A stretch of 44,016 nt of DNA from Bacillota bacterium (GTDB taxonomy: Bacteria; Bacillota; Clostridia; Christensenellales; CAG-138), in contig JAEYHP010000012.1 in NCBI GenBank assembly GCA_023409435.1, positions 1 to 44,016 on the forward strand, read 5' to 3'. Below the pieces are notes generated by a model that ran no database searches, was not told the origin of the DNA, and was given only the letters and a program-made list of their open reading frames with translations. A program made the position numbers and the translations under genes. Of the stretch, positions 6,980-14,000 are shown piece after piece. Numbering within the stretch: position 1 is the stretch's first letter; each line of letters opens with the position of its first letter.

Positions 6980-9900
6980 TTGAACCTGAAACGTATTCCG
7001 TTGCTTCTTTTTGTAGTCTTGCTGTGCGCGGCAGGACTTTTTCTCGTATTCAAAACCGGCGGAGGCACGCAAGGCAGCGGCGCGGCTGCAAGCGGCGCGG
7101 TCCGCATCAACGAGGTCATGACGTCCAACAAGGGAGCGGTGCCGGATGAAAACGGCGATTTTCCGGATTGGATCGAGCTTTATAACAGCTCCGACGCCGC
7201 GGTGGACATTTCGGGTTTTGGCCTGACGGACGATATGCTGGTTGCCGTAAAGTGGGCGTTCCCCAGCGGAACGGTCATTCCCGCGAACGGCTACCTCGTC
7301 GTGTTCTGCTCGGGCAACGCGGCGGACGGATTGCTCCACGCTTCCTTTAAACTTTCCGCGGACGATCAACTGATATTGTGCAACGCTTCCGGCCGCCCGA
7401 TCGACAGCATGCAGCTGAAGGGCACCGCCTCGGGCGCTGCCCTGATACGCAGCGAAGACGGCTCCTGGCAGGAGACGGCGCTACTTTCCCCCGGCTTCCC
7501 CAATACGGAAGAGGGCGCAGCGCAGTACAGGGAGACGCTGCAAATAAACACGGTGGACAACGGCGTGCGCATCAACGAGTTTATGGCCAGCAATGCAACC
7601 ACTTTGCCCGGCCCGCAGGGCGATTATCCGGATTGGGTGGAGCTAATTAACACCACCGGGCAGGAAGTGGATATTTCGGGCTGCGGGCTTTCGGATGATG
7701 AAAATCAGCCTATGAAATGGATGTTCCCAGAGGGCACCAAAATTCCCGCCAACGCTGTGCTGCTCATATACTGCTCCGGGAGGGACGGCCTCATTGACGG
7801 CATATTGAACGCCCCGTTTTCATTTCGGGCATACAAGGAAAGCGTGGTATTTTCAGACCCTATGGGCGGCGTCATAGACAGCTACGCGTATACGGAGCAG
7901 CAGGCGGATATCAGCATGGCGCGCGTGCCGGACGGCACGGGAGAATGGCAGCCCATGGCACAGCCTACGCCGGGCTACTTAAATACGGAGGACGGGTTCG
8001 CGGCCTTCAATAGCACGAGCGCCCTTCCGATGGGCGCTTTGCTTCTTTCGGAGGTTATGGGCAACAACGCGGGCTCCTATACGGCCAACAACATGACGCC
8101 GGACTGGATCGAGCTTTACAATTCCTCCTCCGAGCCCGTCAACCTTTCCGGCTACGCGCTTTCGGACAACCCCAACAATCCGGCCCTCTGGCGGTTCCCG
8201 GACGTCACGATCGCGCCCAATGAGTATTTGATGGTGCTTGCGACCGGCAACGACGTGAAGGACACGCAAAAAAAAACGTTGGAGACCAACTTCTCCCTCT
8301 CCGCTACCGGGGATGTGGTGCTGTTATATTCGCCTGAAGGCGAACTGCTGGACAAGCTCCAACTTGGCAAGACGGGAGCGGACGTAAGTTTGGGCCGCTC
8401 GAACGGCAAGCTTGTATACTATGCTTCTTCCACGCCGGGGGCGGCAAACGGAGAAGGCTCATTGGGCATTACGGCCATCCCCGCGTTCTCTACGCTGCCC
8501 GGCGTATATGAGAACGCCATTACGCTGGAACTTTCCGCAAAGCCCAACGAGACCATTTACTATACTACGGACAGCACGACCCCCACGCAAAACTCCACCC
8601 GCTATACCGGGCCTATTTCTCTTGGGCATAACACGGTCATCCGCGCCGTCGCCGTGCGGGACGGGTATATCACCGGCAGCGCGGCTACGGGCACGTTCCT
8701 GTTTACGGGGGATAACGTGAACCATACGCTCCCCATACTCACGCTTGTGACGGACCCGAAGAACCTGTGGGACGACAAAACAGGTATCTACGCGTATGGC
8801 GAAAACTACGACCCGGACCTGCCGTATGATCAGGCGCTGTTGTCCTCCAACTTCTATAAGGGCAAAGGGACGGATGGGGAGGAGGTGCAGTCCGAATGGG
8901 AGCGCCCGGCGAATTTTGCCGTGTTCGGGGATGAAACAAAACAGCAGGCGTTCTCGCAGGACGTCGCCATCCGCATCGCGGGGGGCTTCGGGCGCGGGCG
9001 CGCACAGAAGGGGTTCAATATCCTCGCCCGCTCGGAATACGGAAATAATTCGCTCGATTACACCTTCTTTGATAACAGGCCGTACACCTCGTATAAATCT
9101 CTCTCGCTTCGCGCGGGCGCGCAGGATCAGAACCGCAGCAAGATACGCGACGAGCTTTCGAGCGGCCTCTTGGAAGGCACTGACGTCAACGTGCTGGCGC
9201 AGGCGTACAAGCCCTATGTGATGTATCTCAACGGTGAATACTGGGGCGTGTATTTCATGAAGGAAAAACGCAGCCGGTTCTTTGTTGCTCAGCATGAGAA
9301 TACCGAAGATGCGGATAACATGGACGTATTGAAGGCGAGTTCGCTTGTTTCCCACGGCAGCAACCAGGAATGGCTCCAGCTGATGGACTATGTGAAGAGC
9401 CACGATCTTTCGAACAGAGAGAGCTATCAGTACGTTGCGGGCCGCATGGATGTCAACAGCTTCATGGATTACATGATCTGCGAGCTGTATGTGGGGAATT
9501 CCGATTATGCGAACATCCAGTACTACAAGCTGCCCGGCGGCAAGTGGGAGTGGATTTACTACGATTTTTGCTGGGGCTGGACCAATTACAACCACCAGAC
9601 AGTCACCCTGCGGCGCGGCACCAAGCCCGCGGCCTCCGACCTGTTTAACGCGCTTTTAAAGAACGCGGATTGGAAGGACGCCTTCTGCCGCCGGTTTGCG
9701 GAGATCATGAATACCGTTTATGCGACGGACCGGGTGAATGCGCTCATCGATGAGCTTGCGGCTACGGTGGACCGTGAAATCGCCCGCGAGCGGGAAAAAT
9801 TCAACGGCGCGACATTCATGGGTATGCCGCAGCCCGCTGAGAATTCCGGCAGCTACAATTCCTTCCAAACCAATGTCGCGTACCTGAAGGAGTTTAATGA

Positions 9901-9982
9901 AAAACGCCCCGGCGTTATCAAGGCGCAGCTGCAGCAGGAACTCGGCCTCTCGGATGCCTACATGCAGGAGGTGTTCCCATGA
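6980..9982 (+). CDS. CotH-kinase protein with three lamin-tail domains and a chitobiase C-like domain
   Basis: This is a roughly 1000-residue exported or membrane-anchored protein. A TTG start at 6980 is preferred because AAAGGGG sits eight bases upstream; GTG at 6971 is the alternative. A single N-terminal hydrophobic segment is followed by three tandem lamin-tail domains (about 35-150, 190-310, 350-470) with the repeated pattern INEVMxSN...DWIELYNSS...SGxxLxD. Next comes a CHB_HEX_C-like domain (about 495-560, ETIYYTTDSTTPTQNSTRYT) and a CotH kinase domain (about 590-930). Visible CotH motifs are RSKIRDELSSGLL, YLNGEYWGVYFMKEKRSRFF and GNSDYANIQYYK. CotH domains are atypical kinases that phosphorylate secreted or coat proteins. 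The stop overlaps the next start (ATGA), so it is coupled to the VTC protein. In the WIYYDFCWGW segment a Cys stands where many family members have the second Asp of a DxD-like pair. Confidence 0.9.
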   Translation: MNLKRIPLLLFVVLLCAAGLFLVFKTGGGTQGSGAAASGAVRINEVMTSNKGAVPDENGDFPDWIELYNSSDAAVDISGFGLTDDMLVAVKWAFPSGTVIPANGYLVVFCSGNAADGLLHASFKLSADDQLILCNASGRPIDSMQLKGTASGAALIRSEDGSWQETALLSPGFPNTEEGAAQYRETLQINTVDNGVRINEFMASNATTLPGPQGDYPDWVELINTTGQEVDISGCGLSDDENQPMKWMFPEGTKIPANAVLLIYCSGRDGLIDGILNAPFSFRAYKESVVFSDPMGGVIDSYAYTEQQADISMARVPDGTGEWQPMAQPTPGYLNTEDGFAAFNSTSALPMGALLLSEVMGNNAGSYTANNMTPDWIELYNSSSEPVNLSGYALSDNPNNPALWRFPDVTIAPNEYLMVLATGNDVKDTQKKTLETNFSLSATGDVVLLYSPEGELLDKLQLGKTGADVSLGRSNGKLVYYASSTPGAANGEGSLGITAIPAFSTLPGVYENAITLELSAKPNETIYYTTDSTTPTQNSTRYTGPISLGHNTVIRAVAVRDGYITGSAATGTFLFTGDNVNHTLPILTLVTDPKNLWDDKTGIYAYGENYDPDLPYDQALLSSNFYKGKGTDGEEVQSEWERPANFAVFGDETKQQAFSQDVAIRIAGGFGRGRAQKGFNILARSEYGNNSLDYTFFDNRPYTSYKSLSLRAGAQDQNRSKIRDELSSGLLEGTDVNVLAQAYKPYVMYLNGEYWGVYFMKEKRSRFFVAQHENTEDADNMDVLKASSLVSHGSNQEWLQLMDYVKSHDLSNRESYQYVAGRMDVNSFMDYMICELYVGNSDYANIQYYKLPGGKWEWIYYDFCWGWTNYNHQTVTLRRGTKPAASDLFNALLKNADWKDAFCRRFAEIMNTVYATDRVNALIDELAATVDREIAREREKFNGATFMGMPQPAENSGSYNSFQTNVAYLKEFNEKRPGVIKAQLQQELGLSDAYMQEVFP

Positions 9983-10665
9983 GCGTCTCCTTCCGCCATG
10001 AGCTAAAGTACTTCATCAGCCTAGCGGAATACGAGCTGCTTAGCCGCAGGCTCTCGCTGACGCTGGACCGTGATAAACACGCGAAAAAGACGGGCAAGTA
10101 TTTTATCCGCAGCCTGTATTTTGACGATTATATGGACACCGCCATGCAGGACAAGCTGGATGGGACCGATCACCGGGACAAATACCGCATCCGCATTTAC
10201 AACCTGAGCGATAAGGACATCAAACTGGAGCGCAAGCACAAAGAGGGCCAGTTTATTCAAAAGAACTCCATCCCGCTCAACAGGCAGGAATGCGACGCTC
10301 TCATACGCGGCAACTGCACGTTTTTGTTAAGGCGGAGCGAACCCTTTGCGCATGAGATGTACGCGGCGTTCCGCACGCAGCTGTTAAGGCCCCGCGTGAT
10401 CGTGGACTATGACCGCGAGCCCTACGTGTTCCCGGTGGAGGACGTGCGCGTGACGTTTGACCAGAATATCCGCACCGGGCACCGCTCAGTCGCCCTGTTT
10501 GACCCGCATTTGCCCACCTACCCCGTAATAGACGGGTATGGCATGGTAATGGAAGTCAAGTTCAACCACTACCTGCCCGCACATATCCGCACCCTGCTCC
10601 AGCCACTCGAAAACGCCCAGCGCAGCGCGATCAGCAAGTACTGCCTGTGCCGGAAATATGAATAG
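9979..10665 (+). CDS. VTC-domain protein (polyphosphate polymerase-like)
   Basis: The 228-residue protein is a stand-alone VTC domain. Basic and acidic strand motifs expected to line the tunnel are visible: FRHELKYFI at the start, DKYRIRIYN, IKLERKHKEGQFIQK, RPRVIVDYDREPYVFP, VTFDQNIRTGH, MVMEVKFNHYLP and the terminal SAISKYCLCRKYE. The yeast VTC core makes inorganic polyphosphate from ATP; bacterial stand-alone versions are predicted to do similar chemistry or to bind phosphate polymers. The ATG overlaps the stop of the CotH gene by four bases and is followed 14 bases later by the DUF4956 gene. That arrangement supports a three-protein system at the membrane. Confidence 0.9.
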   Translation: MSVSFRHELKYFISLAEYELLSRRLSLTLDRDKHAKKTGKYFIRSLYFDDYMDTAMQDKLDGTDHRDKYRIRIYNLSDKDIKLERKHKEGQFIQKNSIPLNRQECDALIRGNCTFLLRRSEPFAHEMYAAFRTQLLRPRVIVDYDREPYVFPVEDVRVTFDQNIRTGHRSVALFDPHLPTYPVIDGYGMVMEVKFNHYLPAHIRTLLQPLENAQRSAISKYCLCRKYE

Positions 10666-10679
10666 GAGGAACCTCCCTT

Positions 10680-11351
10680 ATGACTGACCCTATTGCGGAA
10701 ATTTTCAACATCAAAGAGATGTTTGCAAGCTCCCTACCCCCGGCGCAAATACTCATTACCATGCTGGTGGCGTTTGTGCTTGGCGTATTCATATTCTTTA
10801 TTTATAAAAAGACGTTTGGCGGCGTGCTGTATTCGCGCACGTTCAATTTGAGCCTGATCATGCTCACCATGGTATCCAGCCTTGTCATCATGATGATCTC
10901 CATCAATACCACGTTGAGCCTTGGTATGGTTGGCGCGCTGTCCATCATCCGTTTCCGTACCGCGGTCAAGGATCCCATGGATACCACGTTCATGTTCTGG
11001 TCGGTAGGCGAGGGTATCGCTTTAGGCGCGCAGTTCCTGGATGTAGCGGTGATCGGCGCCGTGATTATTGGCATCATCATGGTGCTGCTTACGGTATTCA
11101 AGCTGCGCGGCAGCATGCCATACCTGCTGATTTTGCACTTCCATGAGGGCGCGAACGCCCCCATCAAGAATATGATCAAGCAGCTGCCCCGCGTGCGCGT
11201 GCGCTCCAGGACCGTCCAGCGCGACGGCGTGGAGCTTACGTTGGAGGTCCGTCTGAGGGATGAGGAAACCGCCGTTGTGGACAAGTTCATGCGCATAGAG
11301 GGCGTGTATGATGCCACGCTGATCGCGCATCAGGGGGATTTTGTTTCGTAA
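10680..11351 (+). CDS. DUF4956 membrane protein
   Basis: The 223-residue protein has three or four membrane helices in its first two-thirds (about 22-45, 55-75, 118-145) and a soluble ferredoxin-like C-terminal part (about 150-223). The family signature is clear: LGMVGALSIIRFRTAVKDPMD followed by FMFWSVGEGIALGAQ. DUF4956 proteins commonly sit beside VTC and CotH genes; the function is unknown. AGGAGG lies just upstream, 14 bases after the VTC stop. Transcription probably ends at the hairpins beginning at 11387. Confidence 0.9.
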   Translation: MTDPIAEIFNIKEMFASSLPPAQILITMLVAFVLGVFIFFIYKKTFGGVLYSRTFNLSLIMLTMVSSLVIMMISINTTLSLGMVGALSIIRFRTAVKDPMDTTFMFWSVGEGIALGAQFLDVAVIGAVIIGIIMVLLTVFKLRGSMPYLLILHFHEGANAPIKNMIKQLPRVRVRSRTVQRDGVELTLEVRLRDEETAVVDKFMRIEGVYDATLIAHQGDFVS

Positions 11352-11386
11352 GCGCGACAAGCCCTGCGGAATTTATCAATCAAATC

Positions 11387-11415
11387 AAAGCGCCGGGCGT
11401 TGGTCCGGCGCTTTT
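11387..11415. terminator. Bidirectional terminator-like hairpin, left copy at locus A
   Basis: AAAGCGCCGG and CCGGCGCTTTT form a stem with A-run and T-run flanks, so it can act for both strands. It lies after the DUF4956 gene, between convergent genes. A related hairpin recurs at 11556 on the other side of the repeat element. Confidence 0.75.
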
Positions 11416-11437
11416 GCTTGTCGATTAACCCCTGTCG

Positions 11438-11545
11438 TTTGTCATTCTGAGCCGAAGGGCGAAGAATCCAGCCCAGTTAATGCCCTGATATAGGCGCTCC
11501 AAGATCCTTCGCTTCGTTCAGGATGACGGTAAGAGGCTTTGTTGA
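11438..11545 (-). repeat. Inverted-end intergenic element, copy A
   Basis: One end reads GTCATTCTGAGCCGAAGGGC and the other, in reverse complement, GTCATCCTGAACGAAGCGAA, giving an imperfect inverted repeat around a variable centre. An outer tail (in reverse complement TCAACAAAGCC, 11535-11545) is shared with the copy at 39921. This copy is in the opposite orientation to that one. It has no coding capacity. It lies between two similar terminator hairpins in a convergent intergenic region. Confidence 0.85.
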
Positions 11546-11555
11546 CAGAATCAGT

Positions 11556-11583
11556 GCGCCGGGCAACTGCCCGGCGCTTTTTT
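11556..11583 (+). terminator. Terminator hairpin, right copy at locus A
   Basis: GCGCCGGGC and GCCCGGCGC form a 9-bp stem with an AACT loop, followed by TTTTTT. It shares the context AATCA..GCGCCGGGC...CCGGCGCTTTT with the hairpin at 11387, on the far side of the repeat element. Confidence 0.8.
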
Positions 11584-11611
11584 ATGTGAAATATAGATGC
11601 TTGTCCGTTTT

Positions 11612-12490
11612 TTATAATCCCGTCTTCACCAGCAGCGCGCCGGGGCGGATGCGGAACGTGACGGGCGTATGCTCCACGACTTCGCCGTCCACCTGCACGG
11701 GCAGGGCAGTACCTGCGTCTACGGTGATTTCGGTTGCCTTGAAATAACGGATGACGGGCAGCCCCACATGCCTGCCTTTTACAAATTTCGCAAGCAGGGA
11801 GAGAACCGTAAGCTTGTTGACATCCGTCGCAATGCAGATATCTAGCAGCCCGTCCGTCGGGTCGGCAAGCGGGCCCGCGTTCATGCCGCCGCCAAAGTGC
11901 GTGCCGTTGCATGCCGTCACCATCAGTGCGTTGCAGGTAAATGTCGCTTCCGGCGTCGTGACGTGCACGGGAATCAGGTGGAGCCTCGAGAGCGAACGGA
12001 ATAGGCCCGCCATGTACGCCGCCATGCCTTTTAAACGTTTTTTGTAGCGTTCCGTATTGACAAGCACGTCTACGTCAAAGCCGAACCCGCCCACATTAAA
12101 AAACAGCTTGCCGTTTGCCTCCGCGGCGTCCATCAGCTTGGGCGCTGCGTTTAACAGGATTTCCAGCACCGCTTCCGGGTCGCGGGGGATGTGCAGCGCG
12201 CGGACCATATCGTTGCCGGTGCCGCAGGGGAGCATGCCCATGGGGACGTTGCTTCCCGCCATTTCCATGGCGACCTCGCGCACGGTACCGTCCCCGCCGA
12301 CAGCGACGATACATTCGTGGCCATCTAAAAGCGCCTCTTTAGTCAGCGCCAGCGCATGGCCGGGGTATTCGGAGCGGGCAAAGGAGTAGTCGATGCTTCT
12401 CGCCCGGAGCAAGTTTTCCATTTGCGCAAACACCTGTGCCGAAGCGCCGCTTCCGGCGACGGGATTAAATATGAAATGCAGTTTGGACAA
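11612..12490 (-). CDS. Diacylglycerol kinase-family lipid kinase (DgkB/YegS type)
   Basis: The 292-residue protein has the DAGK catalytic domain at its N-terminus. FIFNPVAGSG is the phosphate-binding start, IVAVGGDGTVREVAMEM is the GGDGT motif, and MLPCGTGNDMVRAL is the GTGND motif. The C-terminal beta-sandwich includes FNVGGFGFDVDVLVNTERYKK. Relatives phosphorylate diacylglycerol or related lipids for recycling into phosphatidate at the membrane. A TTG start at 12490 is chosen because GGAGG lies seven bases before it; an in-frame GTG at 12523 has no such site. It converges with the DUF4956 gene and is separated from the upstream ferredoxin-like gene by a terminator. Confidence 0.9.
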   Translation of the reverse strand: MSKLHFIFNPVAGSGASAQVFAQMENLLRARSIDYSFARSEYPGHALALTKEALLDGHECIVAVGGDGTVREVAMEMAGSNVPMGMLPCGTGNDMVRALHIPRDPEAVLEILLNAAPKLMDAAEANGKLFFNVGGFGFDVDVLVNTERYKKRLKGMAAYMAGLFRSLSRLHLIPVHVTTPEATFTCNALMVTACNGTHFGGGMNAGPLADPTDGLLDICIATDVNKLTVLSLLAKFVKGRHVGLPVIRYFKATEITVDAGTALPVQVDGEVVEHTPVTFRIRPGALLVKTGL

Positions 12491-12560
12491 AGCCCTTCCT
12501 CCATCAATTCGAAGATATGACACTCCTAATCATACGACTGTTTGTCCAGTTTGTATAGAA

Positions 12561-12583
12561 GAAAAAGGTCGAATGCCGACCTT
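12561..12583 (-). terminator. Terminator of the ferredoxin/thioredoxin-reductase-like operon
   Basis: On the - strand AAGGTCG, a GCATT loop and CGACCTT are followed by TTTC. It lies 22 bases beyond the stop of the ferredoxin-like gene. Confidence 0.7.
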
Positions 12584-12605
12584 CTTTCATAGAGCTTTCG
12601 GGTTT

Positions 12606-12851
12606 TTAAGGGAAGCTGCGATCAAAACGCCATTGCAGCACAAGCGCCTGCTTTGGGCAGAATTGAACGCATTTGCCGCATCGGATGCAGGCGTTGAGGT
12701 CGACGGCAGGCGCCGCAAAGCCGGATTGGGAGAGCGCGCCTGCGGGGCAAACGCGCACCGAAGGGCAGGGATGATTTTGGGGACACCTGTGTTTGAGCAC
12801 CACGAGTTGCTTTGCGTCTTCCTGCATGGTTTGCCTGTTGAATAATCCCAT
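12606..12851 (-). CDS. Small ferredoxin-like 4Fe-4S protein
   Basis: The 81-residue protein carries seven cysteines arranged for iron-sulfur binding. The C-terminal set is canonical (C55-x2-C58-x2-C61-x3-C65-P, in CIRCGKCVQFCPKQAL). The N-terminal set is unusual (C23-x5-C29-x5-C35-P, in CPQNHPCPSVRVCPAGAL), and C65/C35 may cross-complete two clusters as in two-cluster ferredoxins. AGGAGG lies before the ATG. The gene follows the thioredoxin-reductase-like gene by 59 bases on the same strand, so the pair is probably one operon. The natural inference is that it passes electrons to, or from, the flavoprotein encoded upstream; this is not proven by sequence. Confidence 0.85.
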   Translation of the reverse strand: MGLFNRQTMQEDAKQLVVLKHRCPQNHPCPSVRVCPAGALSQSGFAAPAVDLNACIRCGKCVQFCPKQALVLQWRFDRSFP

Positions 12852-12910
12852 ATGTTCCTCCTGATATTTTTGGATCCACGCAGCAGGCGCTTAGGAACAG
12901 TGAGGCCGTT

Positions 12911-13786
12911 TCAAGAACCTGCTTGGTGGGAAGCTCTGATATACTTTACCGCGCTGTAGCCCGCTTCAGCACCCTCCGCCACGGCCTTGGCGATCTGCAG
13001 CATGCCGCCGGTGCAGTCGCCCGCTGCAAACAGCCCAGGGACGTTGGTGGCCATGTTTTCGTCCACCACGATGCGGTTGCTCACGGTCTCCGCCCCGATC
13101 TTCCGGGCAAGGTCCGCGCTTCCCGCTACGCCCTGCGCCACGAAGAGGCCTGCAATCGGCAGGGAGGCCCCGTCTTCAAACGTTACGCGCTCCAATCTGT
13201 CGCTGCCCGTAAACGATGATATTTTGGTGGTGATGATGGCCTTTAACCCTTCGGGCAAACCCTGTATGGGCTTTTCCCCGTTGGTCAACAGCGTGACGGA
13301 GTTTACAATGGGCAGCAGCGCACCCGCTTCATGCGCCGCGTATTCGCAGCAGCCCAGCACCGCCACGTCCTTGTTTTTATAAAAGTACGCGTCGCATATG
13401 GCGCAGTAGCTGACCCCGGCGCCTTCAAATTGCGCAAGGCCGTCTATTTTGGGCGTTCGCCGCGGGGAGCCGGTGGCGAGTATCACCGCGTCCCCCTCGT
13501 AGCTGGAGTCGCCTGTGGTCACGGTCAGCTTGTCCAGGTACGTCAGCCCGACCACCTGTTCTTCCACTAACGTTACGCCCAGCCGCTTTGCCTGCGCCTT
13601 GCCGCGTTCCAATAGCTCGGTCCCAGAGATGGGATCTGTAAAGCCGTAGTAGTTTTCTATCTTCTCCGCCTTGCCTAAAGCCCCGGCGTCCCGCGCGATC
13701 ACAGTGGTTTCAATGCCCGCGCGGGCGGTATAAAGCGCCGCGGAAATGCCGGCCGGTCCGGTGCCTATGATGATTGCTTTGGCCAT
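12911..13786 (-). CDS. Thioredoxin-reductase-like flavoprotein lacking NADPH motifs
   Basis: The 291-residue protein has the fold of low-molecular-weight thioredoxin reductase. It has an FAD-binding IIGTGPAGISAALYTARAG start, a redox CAIC at C128/C131, and the C-terminal GLFAAGDCTGGMLQIAKAVAEGAEAG segment. The second nucleotide-binding motif is degenerate: GCCEYAAHEA stands where NADPH-dependent enzymes have GGGxSAxEEA, and TNGEKP replaces the HRRDxxR-type 2'-phosphate site. Pyridine-nucleotide-independent, ferredoxin-linked reductases (FFTR/DTR groups) are known in clostridia, and a ferredoxin-like gene follows here. The ATG at 13786 has AGGAGG upstream; longer in-frame starts run into the regulatory region. 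Confidence 0.88.
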   Translation of the reverse strand: MAKAIIIGTGPAGISAALYTARAGIETTVIARDAGALGKAEKIENYYGFTDPISGTELLERGKAQAKRLGVTLVEEQVVGLTYLDKLTVTTGDSSYEGDAVILATGSPRRTPKIDGLAQFEGAGVSYCAICDAYFYKNKDVAVLGCCEYAAHEAGALLPIVNSVTLLTNGEKPIQGLPEGLKAIITTKISSFTGSDRLERVTFEDGASLPIAGLFVAQGVAGSADLARKIGAETVSNRIVVDENMATNVPGLFAAGDCTGGMLQIAKAVAEGAEAGYSAVKYIRASHQAGS

Positions 13787-13820
13787 ATGTGCCTCCTGAC
13801 TAAATAGCAGTATAGAATAG

Positions 13821-13868
13821 CTTTTCCGGTTTCGCTGTGACAAAGTCACGCATGTGCTTTTTTGTCTG
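13821..13868 (-). promoter_or_regulatory. Candidate promoter of the - strand redox operon
   Basis: On the - strand TTGTCA (-35) overlaps the palindrome at 13837-13849. It is followed 18 bases later by TATTCT (-10), with TATACT next to it. This places a regulator bound to that palindrome directly over the -35 box. Confidence 0.45.
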
Positions 13869-13908
13869 TTTTGTGACAAAGTCACGGTCGTTTTTACTTT
13901 GACAAAGT
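13837..13908. promoter_or_regulatory. Three related palindromic operators in a divergent promoter region
   Basis: GTGACAAAGTCAC occurs exactly twice, at 13837-13849 and 13873-13885, each a perfect inverted repeat around AAA. A third palindrome, ACTTTGACAAAGT (13896-13908), shares the core TGACAAAGT and contains the -35 box of the + strand promoter. Centres are 36 and 23 bases apart. The sites resemble CRP/FNR-superfamily operators but have a shorter centre; the regulator is not identified. Confidence 0.75.
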
Positions 13909-13928
13909 ATGCTGTTCTTACATATATA
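13899..13928 (+). promoter_or_regulatory. Promoter of the CoA-disulfide-reductase-like gene
   Basis: TTGACA (13899-13904) and TATATA (13923-13928) are separated by 18 bases. The -35 lies inside the third palindrome of the operator cluster. Confidence 0.65.
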
Positions 13929-14000
13929 ACAGCTTGGCCCGCATGCCAAACAGCCAATCGGGGAGCGTGTCTTCCATTCAATAAAGGAGGCAAATTAAAG

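Noticed and set aside
8459..9595. 378-codon - strand open frame inside the CotH gene
   Set aside because: It lies wholly antisense to recognisable CotH and CHB_HEX_C-like domains, with no ribosome binding site or known motif.
11434..11545. Repeat element as a small RNA gene or CRISPR-like unit
   Set aside because: There is only one unit per locus, with no direct-repeat/spacer periodicity and no clear promoter; an intergenic inverted-end element explains it better.
13854..14000. N-terminal extension of the sulfur flavoenzyme starting at 13854
   Set aside because: It would translate through the promoter and operator palindromes. ATG at 14001 has AAAGGAGG and begins at the family's normal N-terminus.
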